A stretch of 42,819 bases of DNA from a virus, in the IMG/VR virus record IMGVR_UViG_3300036851_000525, positions 1-42,819 of that record. The stretch is one strand, 5' to 3'. Shown here piece by piece: positions 21,598-28,595 of this stretch (its first letter is position 1; the number at the start of each line of letters is the position of its first letter). The notes beneath the pieces are model-generated. The model did not search any database, was not told the DNA's origin, and worked only from the letters and a program-made list of their open reading frames with translations. The position numbers were made by a program, and so were the translations under genes.

Positions 21598-22391
21598 GCC
21601 GCCGCCTCCCCCCTCTGCGCCCGCTTGTAGTCCCGCCACCAGGCGCGCAGGGCGTTGAGCTGGTCCTGGTGAGAGCACCCGCGCTCGCAGAGCAGCTGGC
21701 CGTCAGGGGTCAGCGTGGCCACGGCTCCCCGGGGGCCCTCGTCGAGGGTCGGCGCGGCGAGGGCGCAGTTCGCGCAGAAGCCGGTCGCACCGACCTCCTC
21801 GTCCCAGCCCGATCGGCCGTACTGGCAGAAGGCCCGCTTCAGCTCCCGGAAGGCGACGGCGCGCTTGCGCCTTCCCTCCTTCGCGTGGTCACGGAAGCGG
21901 TCCATCGAGGACTCGGAGGCGAAGATCGTCTTGAGGTCGCAGTAGGTCGTCGGGTTGCGCGGACCCCAGCCGATCTCCCCGGCGAGCACGGCACGGGCGC
22001 CCTCGATCGCCTCGAAGAACTCGGGCAGCTCGTGGCCACCCTTGAAGCGCTCCTCGACAGGCTCGAAGCGGTCGGCGGAGAACTCGCGCGCCTCGGGCCG
22101 GATCAGCTCGCGCCAGCGCTGCCAGACCTGCTCCATCTGGTCCCAGTAGAGGGAGGTCTCCTTACGCTGGTTTCGCTCCCCTCGCAGACGTGAGATCAGC
22201 GAGCGCTTGCCGCGCAGCTCGCGCTCCAACAGGACGTTGTCCTCCTCGCGAGCACGCACCTCACCCCGAAGCCGCTCGATCTCCTCGGCCTGGGCCGCAA
22301 CGGCGCGGGCGAACTCCTCGGCGCGGCCGTGTTCAGCGACGCAGTTGGGGCAGTCGCGCAACGGGACGACGTTCGAGGGCTCGGCGCTCAC
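21594..22391 (-). CDS. Coiled-coil protein with zinc-binding ends
   Basis: A 265-residue protein (ATG at 22391). It has an N-terminal CPNC pair, a coiled coil at about 28-80 (AAQAEEIERLRGEVRAREED), a helical core, and a C-terminal set CANCALAAP ... LCERGCSH. The middle (RAVAFRELKRAFCQYGRSGW) resembles conserved but unnamed phage proteins. No enzymatic motif. Confidence 0.6.
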   Translation of the reverse strand: MSAEPSNVVPLRDCPNCVAEHGRAEEFARAVAAQAEEIERLRGEVRAREEDNVLLERELRGKRSLISRLRGERNQRKETSLYWDQMEQVWQRWRELIRPEAREFSADRFEPVEERFKGGHELPEFFEAIEGARAVLAGEIGWGPRNPTTYCDLKTIFASESSMDRFRDHAKEGRRKRAVAFRELKRAFCQYGRSGWDEEVGATGFCANCALAAPTLDEGPRGAVATLTPDGQLLCERGCSHQDQLNALRAWWRDYKRAQRGEAAA

Positions 22392-22585
22392 GAGTGCTCC
22401 ATGTCGAGCTGGCCGGCGCCGACCTCCTCCACCTCGCGCAGGCGGGCGCGCAGACGGTGGTTCTCCTTCTCGACGGCCTGGAGCTGCTCGATGCGAGTGG
22501 CCTGGTCGGCGTTGACCTTGCGCAGGCCGGCGACGAGATCGGCGGTCGAGATGGACTCGCCGGGAAGAGTAGTTGCGGCGCTCAT
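22388..22585 (-). CDS. Small coiled-coil protein
   Basis: A 65-residue protein (ATG at 22585) that is one long amphipathic helix (LVAGLRKVNADQATRIEQLQ, then EKENHRLRARLREVEEV). Heptad spacing predicts a dimer or a partner for the coiled-coil protein encoded next. It overlaps both neighbours. Confidence 0.6.
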   Translation of the reverse strand: MSAATTLPGESISTADLVAGLRKVNADQATRIEQLQAVEKENHRLRARLREVEEVGAGQLDMEHS

Positions 22586-22899
22586 GTCGCCAAAGCGCCT
22601 ACAGGCTCGTCGTCGTACTCGTCTAGGCGAGTACCGCAGTCGAAACAGGTGACCTCGGCGTAGCTCTCATCGAAGTCGTCTGAGCCGCCCGGACTAAACT
22701 CGTAGCCGTTGAACGTGGCCTCCTCCGCGAGCTGGTAGCGGTTGATCGCCATCCACCCCGTACCCGTGGACAGGCCAGCTTCAAGTCGTCCGACGGTGAT
22801 CTCGGCGAAACGCTTGACGGTACAGCCGCGGCAGTAGTTCGCGCCCGCTTCGTCCTCAGGCCCGAACGCCCCGATCTGCATGTCGAAGCCGCTCAACAT
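22582..22899 (-). CDS. Zinc-binding hypothetical protein
   Basis: A 105-residue acidic protein from the ATG at 22899. It has an N-terminal YCRGC pair and a C-terminal CFDCG pair that could form one zinc site across the domain. The body is rich in Tyr and Asp/Glu (YQLAEEATFNGYEF, SDDFDESYAEVT). Unknown role. Confidence 0.55.
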   Translation of the reverse strand: MLSGFDMQIGAFGPEDEAGANYCRGCTVKRFAEITVGRLEAGLSTGTGWMAINRYQLAEEATFNGYEFSPGGSDDFDESYAEVTCFDCGTRLDEYDDEPVGALAT

Positions 22900-22927
22900 T
22901 CTCTGGCGCTCTCGATGGGTTGCGCCC

Positions 22928-23197
22928 TCATCGCCCGCCCTCGTAATGCATGCAGCCGCCGAGCGCGTGGCAGATGTCGTCGATGCAAGGAGCGGGGCCG
23001 CCGAACTTGCAGGTGCCCGTCGCACCTGTCCATTCCATGTAGTCGATGTCGTCAAGCGGCGAAGCGCAGTCGAGGCAATAACCGTCGCCCGTGGCCTGGC
23101 GCCAGCCGCAAGCGGGGCAGATCTCAACCTCGGGCGGGTCGGGAGGACCGCTCGCCCAAGCGTCAGGGAAAATCATGTGCGGGCCGAACGAGATCAC
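22928..23197 (-). CDS. Zinc-ribbon protein
   Basis: An 89-residue protein (ATG at 23197) with an Asp/Pro-rich start, a four-Cys ribbon (CPACGWRQATGDGYCLDCAS) and a further Cys-rich tail (CKFGG, CIDDIC, CMHYEGG). It overlaps the upstream gene by 4 bp; a 28-bp gap separates it from the next start. Unknown role. Confidence 0.6.
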   Translation of the reverse strand: MISFGPHMIFPDAWASGPPDPPEVEICPACGWRQATGDGYCLDCASPLDDIDYMEWTGATGTCKFGGPAPCIDDICHALGGCMHYEGGR

Positions 23198-23739
23198 GCC
23201 GCCGCCTCGATCTTGTCCTTACGGACCCACGATCCGCAGGTGGGACATGAGCACTTCTCAGGCTCGCGGGTCGCGTCAAGCGGTGCGTCCGGGTCGTCCT
23301 CCAGCCACTTGGCGCGCATGTCAGAGCGCGAGAGAATCTTCGCGTCGTCCACCGCGTCCTTCCATGAGCCCTTGCCCGCCTTGAGTGTCGGAAGCGCCAT
23401 CTGACATTTCTCCAGATCCACCCCGGCGAGAGCGTTCATCGGCACGCCGCGCACCACGACAAGCTCCTGGTAGGCGCGGATCAGCTTGTAGGCGTGGCCC
23501 CACGAAATCTCGATGTCCGGGGAGGCAAGCCAGGCCTTCGGGGAGTCGTAGTCGAGCAGCTCCCAGAGACGCTGCTCGAGGAACTCGTGCAGGTCGCGGG
23601 CGAGCAGCACCCAGGCGGAGCGAATGTCGCGGCAGCGCTTGACGATCGCGTGCTCTAGCTCTGAGGCGCGGGCGCCCAGCTCCTCCGCCTCCCGTTCGGT
23701 CAGCGCGACTCCGTTCGACTGGCCGAACTCGTGACCCAT
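23194..23739 (-). CDS. Conserved phage protein with helical core and zinc pair
   Basis: A 181-residue protein (ATG at 23739). The middle segment (LARDLHEFLEQRLWELLDY, then YDSPKAWLASPDIEISW and HAYKLIRAYQELVV) is a familiar early-gene fold seen beside recombination genes of actinophages. The C-terminus has CSCPTCGSWV. Probably a replication or recombination accessory protein, by context only. Confidence 0.65.
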   Translation of the reverse strand: MGHEFGQSNGVALTEREAEELGARASELEHAIVKRCRDIRSAWVLLARDLHEFLEQRLWELLDYDSPKAWLASPDIEISWGHAYKLIRAYQELVVVRGVPMNALAGVDLEKCQMALPTLKAGKGSWKDAVDDAKILSRSDMRAKWLEDDPDAPLDATREPEKCSCPTCGSWVRKDKIEAAA

Positions 23740-23741
23740 TT

Positions 23742-24148
23742 CTACTCGGCAGCCTCCGGGGTCCAGCCGGGAGAGACGACCTCGCGCATCATCTCGGCCG
23801 CAACCTCCTCGTCCACTCGCTCACCGAGCGTCACGGCATGGAACCAGGCGTGGGCGAGGTTGGTTACGCCGTCGCGCCAGTTCGCTTCGTTGAAGCGGTC
23901 GATCGCCTGCTGAAAGGCGAACTGGGTCTTGGTCATGCCCTCGGGGCGGAACAGGTCTTCCTCGGCCGGGCGCGCACGCCCGTTCGACCGTCCACGCACC
24001 TCCCCCACCTGCTCGAGCGGCACGTCGTAATACCGCGCGGCGATCTCGCGCAACCCTCAGCCGGACCAGCGGTGTCGCTCGGGACCAAGCCGAGATCCTT
24101 CGAGATCAGCCCCAGATCAGTGTGGTCCTGTCGCTCTGCGACACTCAC
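23742..24148 (-). CDS. Hypothetical protein, apparently frameshifted near 24050
   Basis: Translation should start at the GTG at 24148, coupled to the upstream stop (GTGA). The frame reads sensibly (HTDLGLISKDLGLVPSD) to about 24058, then becomes Arg-rich. The frame one base back then opens at 24053 (TTG) and reads well to 23742 (IAARYYDVPLEQVGEVRGR, then FNEANWRDGVTNLAHAW). A -1 change restores one protein of about 135 residues. I see no canonical slippery site, so a sequence error or a real mutation is possible. A start at the 24053 TTG alone gives 103 residues. Confidence 0.5.
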
Positions 24149-24579
24149 GCCGCACGCCTCTCCGCAGCCTGCCTCGCCGCCGCGCCCGGTGACTGCCGCT
24201 TGGCCGACTGCGTGTCCATCGGCTTCGACTCGCCGCCTTCGATCTTGAGCAACGACTGGAGCGACGAAGTTTCCTGCCTTCGGTTCTGCGAGACGACCTC
24301 GAGCTTTGCGACCTCGCGCTTCGCGGTACGCCAGCGCCGGTAGACGTCGCGGTGCGCTCGGCGGGTGGCCGACTTGATGACGTGCTCAGCGGGATCTCCC
24401 TTGCGCCCGTCCTCCTCCATCTCAGCCTTGAGCTGAACTGCGACTTCATCCCAGACCTCCTCCCAGGCGTCCTCGGCTTCGGAGAGGTCGTGGTAGGCGT
24501 CGGAGATCGCCTGCGCGAGGTTGGCGAGCACCTTCGTCCCGTCGTCCAGGCGCTCGCTCGGCGTCTTCTGGTCGCTCAT
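24145..24579 (-). CDS. Hypothetical coiled-coil protein
   Basis: A 144-residue protein from the ATG at 24579. It is mostly helical and charged: VLANLAQAISDAYHDLSEAE, then DEVAVQLKAEMEEDGRK, then a basic helix (RAHRDVYRRWRTAKREVAKL). Overlaps at both ends (ATGA in, GTGA out) place it in the recombination operon. No family recognised. Confidence 0.55.
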   Translation of the reverse strand: MSDQKTPSERLDDGTKVLANLAQAISDAYHDLSEAEDAWEEVWDEVAVQLKAEMEEDGRKGDPAEHVIKSATRRAHRDVYRRWRTAKREVAKLEVVSQNRRQETSSLQSLLKIEGGESKPMDTQSAKRQSPGAAARQAAERRAA

Positions 24580-24656
24580 CGCCTCTCCCCGGCGGCCACG
24601 GCAATCGCGTAGCCGAGCAGAACTCCGACTCCAAGGACGACGGCGCCCTCGATCAC
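24576..24656 (-). CDS. 26-residue membrane peptide
   Basis: A 26-codon frame starting with GTG at 24656, overlapping the SSB stop, and ending in a TGA that overlaps the next ATG. It is one hydrophobic helix (AVVLGVGVLLGYAIAVAAG) with a charged end (ERR). The double overlap makes chance unlikely. Role unknown. Confidence 0.5.
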   Translation of the reverse strand: MIEGAVVLGVGVLLGYAIAVAAGERR

Positions 24657-24982
24657 GCCGTCGCCTCCTCACGGGCACGCGAGAGGAACTGGACCGACTC
24701 GGCCACGATGCGCACGCGCGAGCGGTTATCGCCGCCCTCGGTCTGCCAGCGGTCCTGGCGCAGCTTGCCGTCGATCGCGACGGGCCTGCCCTTGGCCAGG
24801 TGCTCGGCGCAGACCTCGGCCAGCTTGCCGAAGACCACGACGTCGAGGAAGTCGGGGCGGTCGACCCACTCGCCGTTTTCCTTCGCCCGGCCGTTGACCG
24901 CGACGCGCAGCTGGCAGCCGCCGTTGAAGGACTCGGGGTCGGCGGTCAGGTTGCCGGTGATGACGACTCGGTTGAGGTTCAC
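24653..24982 (-). CDS. ssb: Single-stranded DNA-binding protein
   Basis: A 109-residue OB-fold SSB: NRVVITGNLTADPESF, LRVAVNGRAKENGEW, then FLDVVVFGKLAEVCAEHLAKG and GKLRQDRWQ. It ends directly after the OB domain (FLSRAREEATA) and lacks the long Gly-rich linker and the acidic DDDIPF-type tail that recruits host repair proteins. It may therefore serve only the phage recombination module beside it. ATG at 24982. Confidence 0.92.
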   Translation of the reverse strand: MNLNRVVITGNLTADPESFNGGCQLRVAVNGRAKENGEWVDRPDFLDVVVFGKLAEVCAEHLAKGRPVAIDGKLRQDRWQTEGGDNRSRVRIVAESVQFLSRAREEATA

Positions 24983-25890
24983 GCGAGCGCCTCCTGCTCA
25001 GCGAACTCCTGGTCGAAGCCGACCGGGCGCTGGTCGGCGGCGGTCTTCACGCGCTGGCTGCAGGCCCGGTACTCCTCGTAAGCGGGCAGCAGTCGCAGCG
25101 CGTCCTCGGGCTCGCGCCAACTGACCGTGAGGTCGTAGTTGCCGTGCGAGTCGAGCCGGACGATCGCCCGGTAGTCGGTGGGCGCGTAGCCGCACTCGCG
25201 CCGGGCGACCTCGTAGAGCCCGACCTGGGCCAGATTCTCGGGGTAGGGCGTGCGGACCTGGCCGTCGGGGTGGGTCTTCGAGGGCTTGGTGCGCGGGAAC
25301 TCCTCGCTCGTCTTGACGTCGAAGAGGCCGACACCCCGCGGCGCCGGCGAGCCGTCCGGGAGCGTCTTGATCCCGAGCGTCGCCGTAAAGTCCGGCCGGC
25401 CGGCGAAGCCGTGCTTGACCGAGGCGACCATCTGCTCGTGCTCGTGCACGACCGGGCGGAAGTCGGCGACCCAGCTGGCGCCGCCCTGGATGAACCCCCG
25501 CTCCTCGGGCAGGAACTCCGACAGCGGACGAACCTCCTCGCCGAGCATGAGCGCGATCAGGTCGGCGTGCGAGAGATGCCCGCGCTCGGCCTTCTGGTCC
25601 CAGATCTGGCGGAAGCGAAGCCCGCGGGCGCCCATGCGCGAGAGCGCGCCCATCACGTTCACCGGCAGCTCGCCCTCGCGCGCCAGCTCGATCGCGGCGG
25701 CGACGGTCAGCTTCTCGGCCGCCCAGGGAAGCCCGGGCTTGTCGAGCATCCCCAGGATCGTCGTGACGCTCGGCAGCTTCTCGCCGTCGACGAGGTAGCA
25801 GCGCCGCTTGGACCTGCCGTTGGCGTCCGGCTCGCCGTCCTCGAAGACGATCGAGATCCCGGAGGAGGTGATGGTCTCGTGTCGCGCCAT
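24979..25890 (-). CDS. PD-(D/E)XK nuclease (RecB/Cas4-like exonuclease)
   Basis: A 303-residue nuclease. The active site is FAGRPDFTA (D167), then FDVKT (D191 and K193), with candidate acids at 150-152 (HEHEQMV) and a later QVGLYEVARR helix (about 220-230). This order matches the RecB/Cas4-type fold. It is encoded next to a single-strand annealing protein and an SSB, so its likely job is to resect double-stranded ends for phage recombination. ATG at 25890 overlaps the annealing-protein stop. Confidence 0.85.
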   Translation of the reverse strand: MARHETITSSGISIVFEDGEPDANGRSKRRCYLVDGEKLPSVTTILGMLDKPGLPWAAEKLTVAAAIELAREGELPVNVMGALSRMGARGLRFRQIWDQKAERGHLSHADLIALMLGEEVRPLSEFLPEERGFIQGGASWVADFRPVVHEHEQMVASVKHGFAGRPDFTATLGIKTLPDGSPAPRGVGLFDVKTSEEFPRTKPSKTHPDGQVRTPYPENLAQVGLYEVARRECGYAPTDYRAIVRLDSHGNYDLTVSWREPEDALRLLPAYEEYRACSQRVKTAADQRPVGFDQEFAEQEALA

Positions 25891-26732
25891 CAGCCCTCCC
25901 CTCCCTCGTCGAGCTCAGGCTGCTCCACGGCGCCGCCGGCCCACTCGTAGACCTTGATCGACTGCTCAACAGTGAGGTCGGTCAGCTCCTTGACGCCGAA
26001 GCCGCGCAGCTTGGTCGGCAGCTGCTCTTCGAGGCCTGCGGTCTTGATCTGCTCGAAGAGGCGCTCGGCCGCGTCCTTCGGCAGCTTCCGCTCCTCCGGG
26101 CGTCCAGTGCCCGTGTCGCTCTTGGCCTGCTCCTTCGCGGCCTCTTCCGAGACGTCGGGATCGAGGTCGGTGGCACCGAGGTAGACCTCGTGACCGGGGC
26201 CGATCTGGGCGAAGGCGCGCTTGGCGGCGTTGGTCTCCGAGCCCTTGAAGCGGTTGCCGATCGTCGAGGCCTGGTTGACCCCGCCGCGGCTCTTGCCGGT
26301 GGTGAGGATCGTGCTCCGATCCGCGGCTCCGCCGCGTTGACCGACGTAGACCGTGACCTCGGCGAGCTTGCCGTGGTCCTGGCCTTCGCCGAGATACTCG
26401 ACCTCGTACCACCACCAGAGCGGGGTGAGGACGTTGTTCATGCGGTCGATCAGGACCTGGAGCGAGCGCACGCCCGTCGACGGATACGGCTTGCCCTCCA
26501 CCTTGCCGACGTGCTGGATGAAGCCCTGCGGGATCGGTCGCTTGAGCAGCGGCCAGAGCTCCAGGAACAACGCGGCGTCGAGGTCGGTGGCGTCGCCGCG
26601 GATCTCCGCGGCCTCAGCGGCGATCGCCTCTTCGTAGGTGACGGCCTCGGCGAGCGCCGACTGCTCGGATGTCGCTGCGGCGCCGTTGTCCTGGCCGGCC
26701 TTCGACTTGGCGCTGGTCTTGGCGGCGGTCAC
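25890..26732 (-). CDS. Single-strand annealing protein (Rad52/Sak-like)
   Basis: A 280-residue protein from the GTG at 26732. After a low-complexity start, a Rad52-type core runs from about 55 to 180 (STGVRSLQVLIDRMNNVLTP, WWWYEVEYLGEGQDHGKLAE, ETNAAKRAFAQIGPGHEVYLG). The C-terminus is acidic and Lys/Glu-rich. Together with the nuclease and the SSB this forms a Red-like recombination module. Exact annealase family (Sak, Erf or RecT-like) cannot be set by eye. Confidence 0.78.
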   Translation of the reverse strand: MTAAKTSAKSKAGQDNGAAATSEQSALAEAVTYEEAIAAEAAEIRGDATDLDAALFLELWPLLKRPIPQGFIQHVGKVEGKPYPSTGVRSLQVLIDRMNNVLTPLWWWYEVEYLGEGQDHGKLAEVTVYVGQRGGAADRSTILTTGKSRGGVNQASTIGNRFKGSETNAAKRAFAQIGPGHEVYLGATDLDPDVSEEAAKEQAKSDTGTGRPEERKLPKDAAERLFEQIKTAGLEEQLPTKLRGFGVKELTDLTVEQSIKVYEWAGGAVEQPELDEGGEG

Positions 26733-27058
26733 GAGGCCACCTCCTCGGCTTCTTCGTCGAGCGCGGGCAAGTTGCGCTCAAGCGACCCGTCCGACTCCTC
26801 CTCGGCCTCCTGCTCCTCGACCTCGTAGGCCACCCTCGAGGCGACCGTGAAGCGGGTGAGCGCCCAATCGTCGGCGATCACCATGTACTCGCCAGCACCG
26901 TCGTCGCCGAGCAGCTCCAGCGCCTGGTCGAGCGCCTTCGCGGCGTAGCTGTAGGGCTCAGGAAAGAAGGTGCCGATCTCCTCCCACTGGGCGAAGCGGA
27001 ACTGCTCGCCGTCGGCCAGCGCCGTGCGGCGCAGGATGATGTACTTCTCGTCAGGCAA
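26729..27058 (-). CDS. Hypothetical protein, TTG start
   Basis: A 109-residue protein starting with TTG at 27058, supported by an AAGGAG ribosome-binding site 7 bp upstream and an 8-bp overlap with the previous gene. The core (KYIILRRTALADGEQFRF, then YAAKALDQALELLGDDG and EYMVIADDWALTRFTV) resembles small phage regulators; the tail is acidic (VEEQEAEEESDG). Unknown role, always beside the recombination genes here. Confidence 0.65.
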   Translation of the reverse strand: MPDEKYIILRRTALADGEQFRFAQWEEIGTFFPEPYSYAAKALDQALELLGDDGAGEYMVIADDWALTRFTVASRVAYEVEEQEAEEESDGSLERNLPALDEEAEEVAS

Positions 27059-27260
27059 GGGGTATCTCCTTGTCTCGGGCCCCGGGGCGTGTCAGCGCCG
27101 TCGGGGCCATTTGCTTGGTCAAGGGCGGGTAGCCCAGGTTTCTGCGGGCGCGCACCTCGTCGAGTGCGGCGGCCACGTTCTGCGCGTCGGAGATGCGGGC
27201 CCGATGCTCGCGCTCGAAGCGATCGGCGACCAGGAGGCGGAAGATGTGCGGGCGGAACAT
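27051..27260 (-). CDS. Small hypothetical protein
   Basis: A 69-residue protein (ATG at 27260, overlapping the TGA upstream). It begins with a strand/helix (FRPHIFRLLVADRFEREHRA) and is basic. It carries the AAGGAG that serves the next gene in its last codons. No family recognised. Confidence 0.55.
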   Translation of the reverse strand: MFRPHIFRLLVADRFEREHRARISDAQNVAAALDEVRARRNLGYPPLTKQMAPTALTRPGARDKEIPLA

Positions 27261-27379
27261 CAGCCCTCGTCCTCCCAGGCGTCGTAGAACCCGAGGACGT
27301 CAAGCGCTCGGTCCAGTAGGAAGGCGAGCGCCGCCATGAAGAGAGTGATCGCGCCAACGGCGGCGAGGAACGCAGTCAT
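27260..27379 (-). CDS. 39-residue membrane peptide
   Basis: ATG at 27379; stop overlaps the next start (TGATG). One strong hydrophobic helix (AFLAAVGAITLFMAALAFLL) followed by a charged end (DAWEDEG). Likely a single-pass inner-membrane peptide. Unknown role. Confidence 0.55.
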   Translation of the reverse strand: MTAFLAAVGAITLFMAALAFLLDRALDVLGFYDAWEDEG

Positions 27380-27606
27380 GCGACCAGCTCCTCACGCGCG
27401 GCGGAGAACTCCCAGTAGGCGTCGACCAGCTCAGCGGCAGTCGGAGAGCGGGGCTCGCCGTCGACGAGCTTGATCAAGGTCGGGCCGCGGTCCTTGAGCA
27501 GCGGCGGGTTGTCGCGGCGCCACTGGCCCGCTTCCTGGGGCGTGGTGAAGGTGGGGCTCACGACCTGGCCGCCATGGATCGCCCAGTTGCGCCAGCAGAA
27601 GCTCAT
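27376..27606 (-). CDS. Small hypothetical protein
   Basis: A 76-residue protein (ATG at 27606) with a Cys/Trp start (SFCWRNWAIHGGQVV) and a helical end (AAELVDAYWEFSAAREELV). Overlaps both neighbours by 4 bp. No motif. Confidence 0.55.
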   Translation of the reverse strand: MSFCWRNWAIHGGQVVSPTFTTPQEAGQWRRDNPPLLKDRGPTLIKLVDGEPRSPTAAELVDAYWEFSAAREELVA

Positions 27607-28013
27607 GGCGCTCCTGGCTCCGAAGCACCCACGAGTCCAAGCTCACGACCGGCGCGGGGCAGCAGCGTGTGGAGCGTGTCCCAGCGCCACTCTCGATCGC
27701 CGACACGGAACTCGTAGGAGCAGTTGTCCCAGTCCCAGTAGAGGCGGATCGGCAACCCGCCCTGTCTCGCGTGGTCCGCGATCCGCTCGGTGGCCACGAC
27801 GGCCTCCTCGACGTCAACGCCGCGCCCCTGCGAGTAACGCAGCGCCACCTTGATGCGCAGGGTGTGGAGCGCGTTCAGGTAGGGAGCCGCCAGGCGCTTG
27901 TCGTCCTCGGGCCTAGACCCCACCAGGTCGCGGAGCACCTCCTCCTCGTCGTACGTGAGGCCTAGGAAGCCGCGATACACGGACTCGGCCATGGTGAGCG
28001 GCACTTCGGGCAT
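27603..28013 (-). CDS. Hypothetical protein
   Basis: A 136-residue protein (ATG at 28013). The central part is a regular helix (SRPEDDKRLAAPYLNALHTL, LRIKVALRYSQGRG, EEAVVATERIADHARQ), and the end is acidic/aromatic (YWDWDNCSYEFRVGDREW). It overlaps the 27-residue membrane peptide start and ends at the next ATG. No family recognised. Confidence 0.6.
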   Translation of the reverse strand: MPEVPLTMAESVYRGFLGLTYDEEEVLRDLVGSRPEDDKRLAAPYLNALHTLRIKVALRYSQGRGVDVEEAVVATERIADHARQGGLPIRLYWDWDNCSYEFRVGDREWRWDTLHTLLPRAGRELGLVGASEPGAP

Positions 28014-28096
28014 CAGAGCACCACCCCACCGGCGAGCAGCGCGGCCACCACGGGCAGGGCGCCGGTCAGGCAGGCGAGCGCGTAGGCAAGGCGCAT
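28013..28096 (-). CDS. 27-residue membrane peptide
   Basis: ATG at 28096 overlaps the upstream TGA and the TGA overlaps the next ATG (TGATG). The peptide is almost entirely one hydrophobic helix (LAYALACLTGALPVVAALLA). Role unknown. Confidence 0.5.
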   Translation of the reverse strand: MRLAYALACLTGALPVVAALLAGGVVL

Positions 28097-28353
28097 CAGA
28101 GTCCCGCCGCCCGGTCACGCTGGAGGTCGGCCTTCGCGTCGAGCTCGCCGTCCGCCCAGTCGGAGAAGTCGTCGACCGACATCGACCGGAGCAGGCGCTC
28201 GATCGCGTCGGCGGTCACCTCATCGACGTACTCGTGGTAGCTCGCGGAGGCGTGGCCGCCCTGCTCGTCGGTCACCTGGTTGGCGACGCGCTCGGAGAGG
28301 TTGGCGATCGCGGCCTGGACGTCGGGGCGGTCGAGGATCTGGGCGAGGTCCAT
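28096..28353 (-). CDS. Small hypothetical protein
   Basis: An 85-residue acidic, helical protein (VQAAIANLSERVANQVTDEQ, then EVTADAIERLLRSM). ATG at 28353 overlaps the Cro-like stop, so it is co-translated with the switch gene. No family recognised. Confidence 0.6.
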   Translation of the reverse strand: MDLAQILDRPDVQAAIANLSERVANQVTDEQGGHASASYHEYVDEVTADAIERLLRSMSVDDFSDWADGELDAKADLQRDRAAGL

Positions 28354-28595
28354 CAGGCGGCGATCTCCGCCGGCTCAACCGGCTCGACCGGCCAGAGGGA
28401 GTCGGCATCTATGTCGAGCGCCGCGGCGAGCTTGCGCTGCACACGCGGGCCCGGCACATGCGGCCGGTCGCTCTGCTCGCACTGAGAGACGATCTGCTGC
28501 GAGACGCCCGCCAGATCGGCCAGCTCACGCTGCGTCAGACGAGCGCGGAGACGGGCGAGGCGAAGGCGGCTGGGTGGCGGAAGCTGGTTGGTCAC
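28353..28595 (-). CDS. XRE-family regulator, Cro-like, leftward
   Basis: An 80-residue protein with one helix-turn-helix (LTQRELADLAGVSQQIVSQC, residues about 20-40) of the Cro/CI type. The GTG at 28595 lies about 12 bp after a predicted leftward start point. As the first gene of the early operon, it is the Cro-like side of the lysis/lysogeny switch. It is a likely repressor of the opposing rightward gene. Confidence 0.85.
   Translation of the reverse strand: MTNQLPPPSRLRLARLRARLTQRELADLAGVSQQIVSQCEQSDRPHVPGPRVQRKLAAALDIDADSLWPVEPVEPAEIAA

Noticed and set aside
24129-24144. Possible twelfth copy of the palindrome
   Set aside because: It has an extra base at the centre and mismatches, and is inside a coupled coding junction; counted only as degenerate. 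Similar half-matches near 12561-12574 and 32650 were treated the same way.
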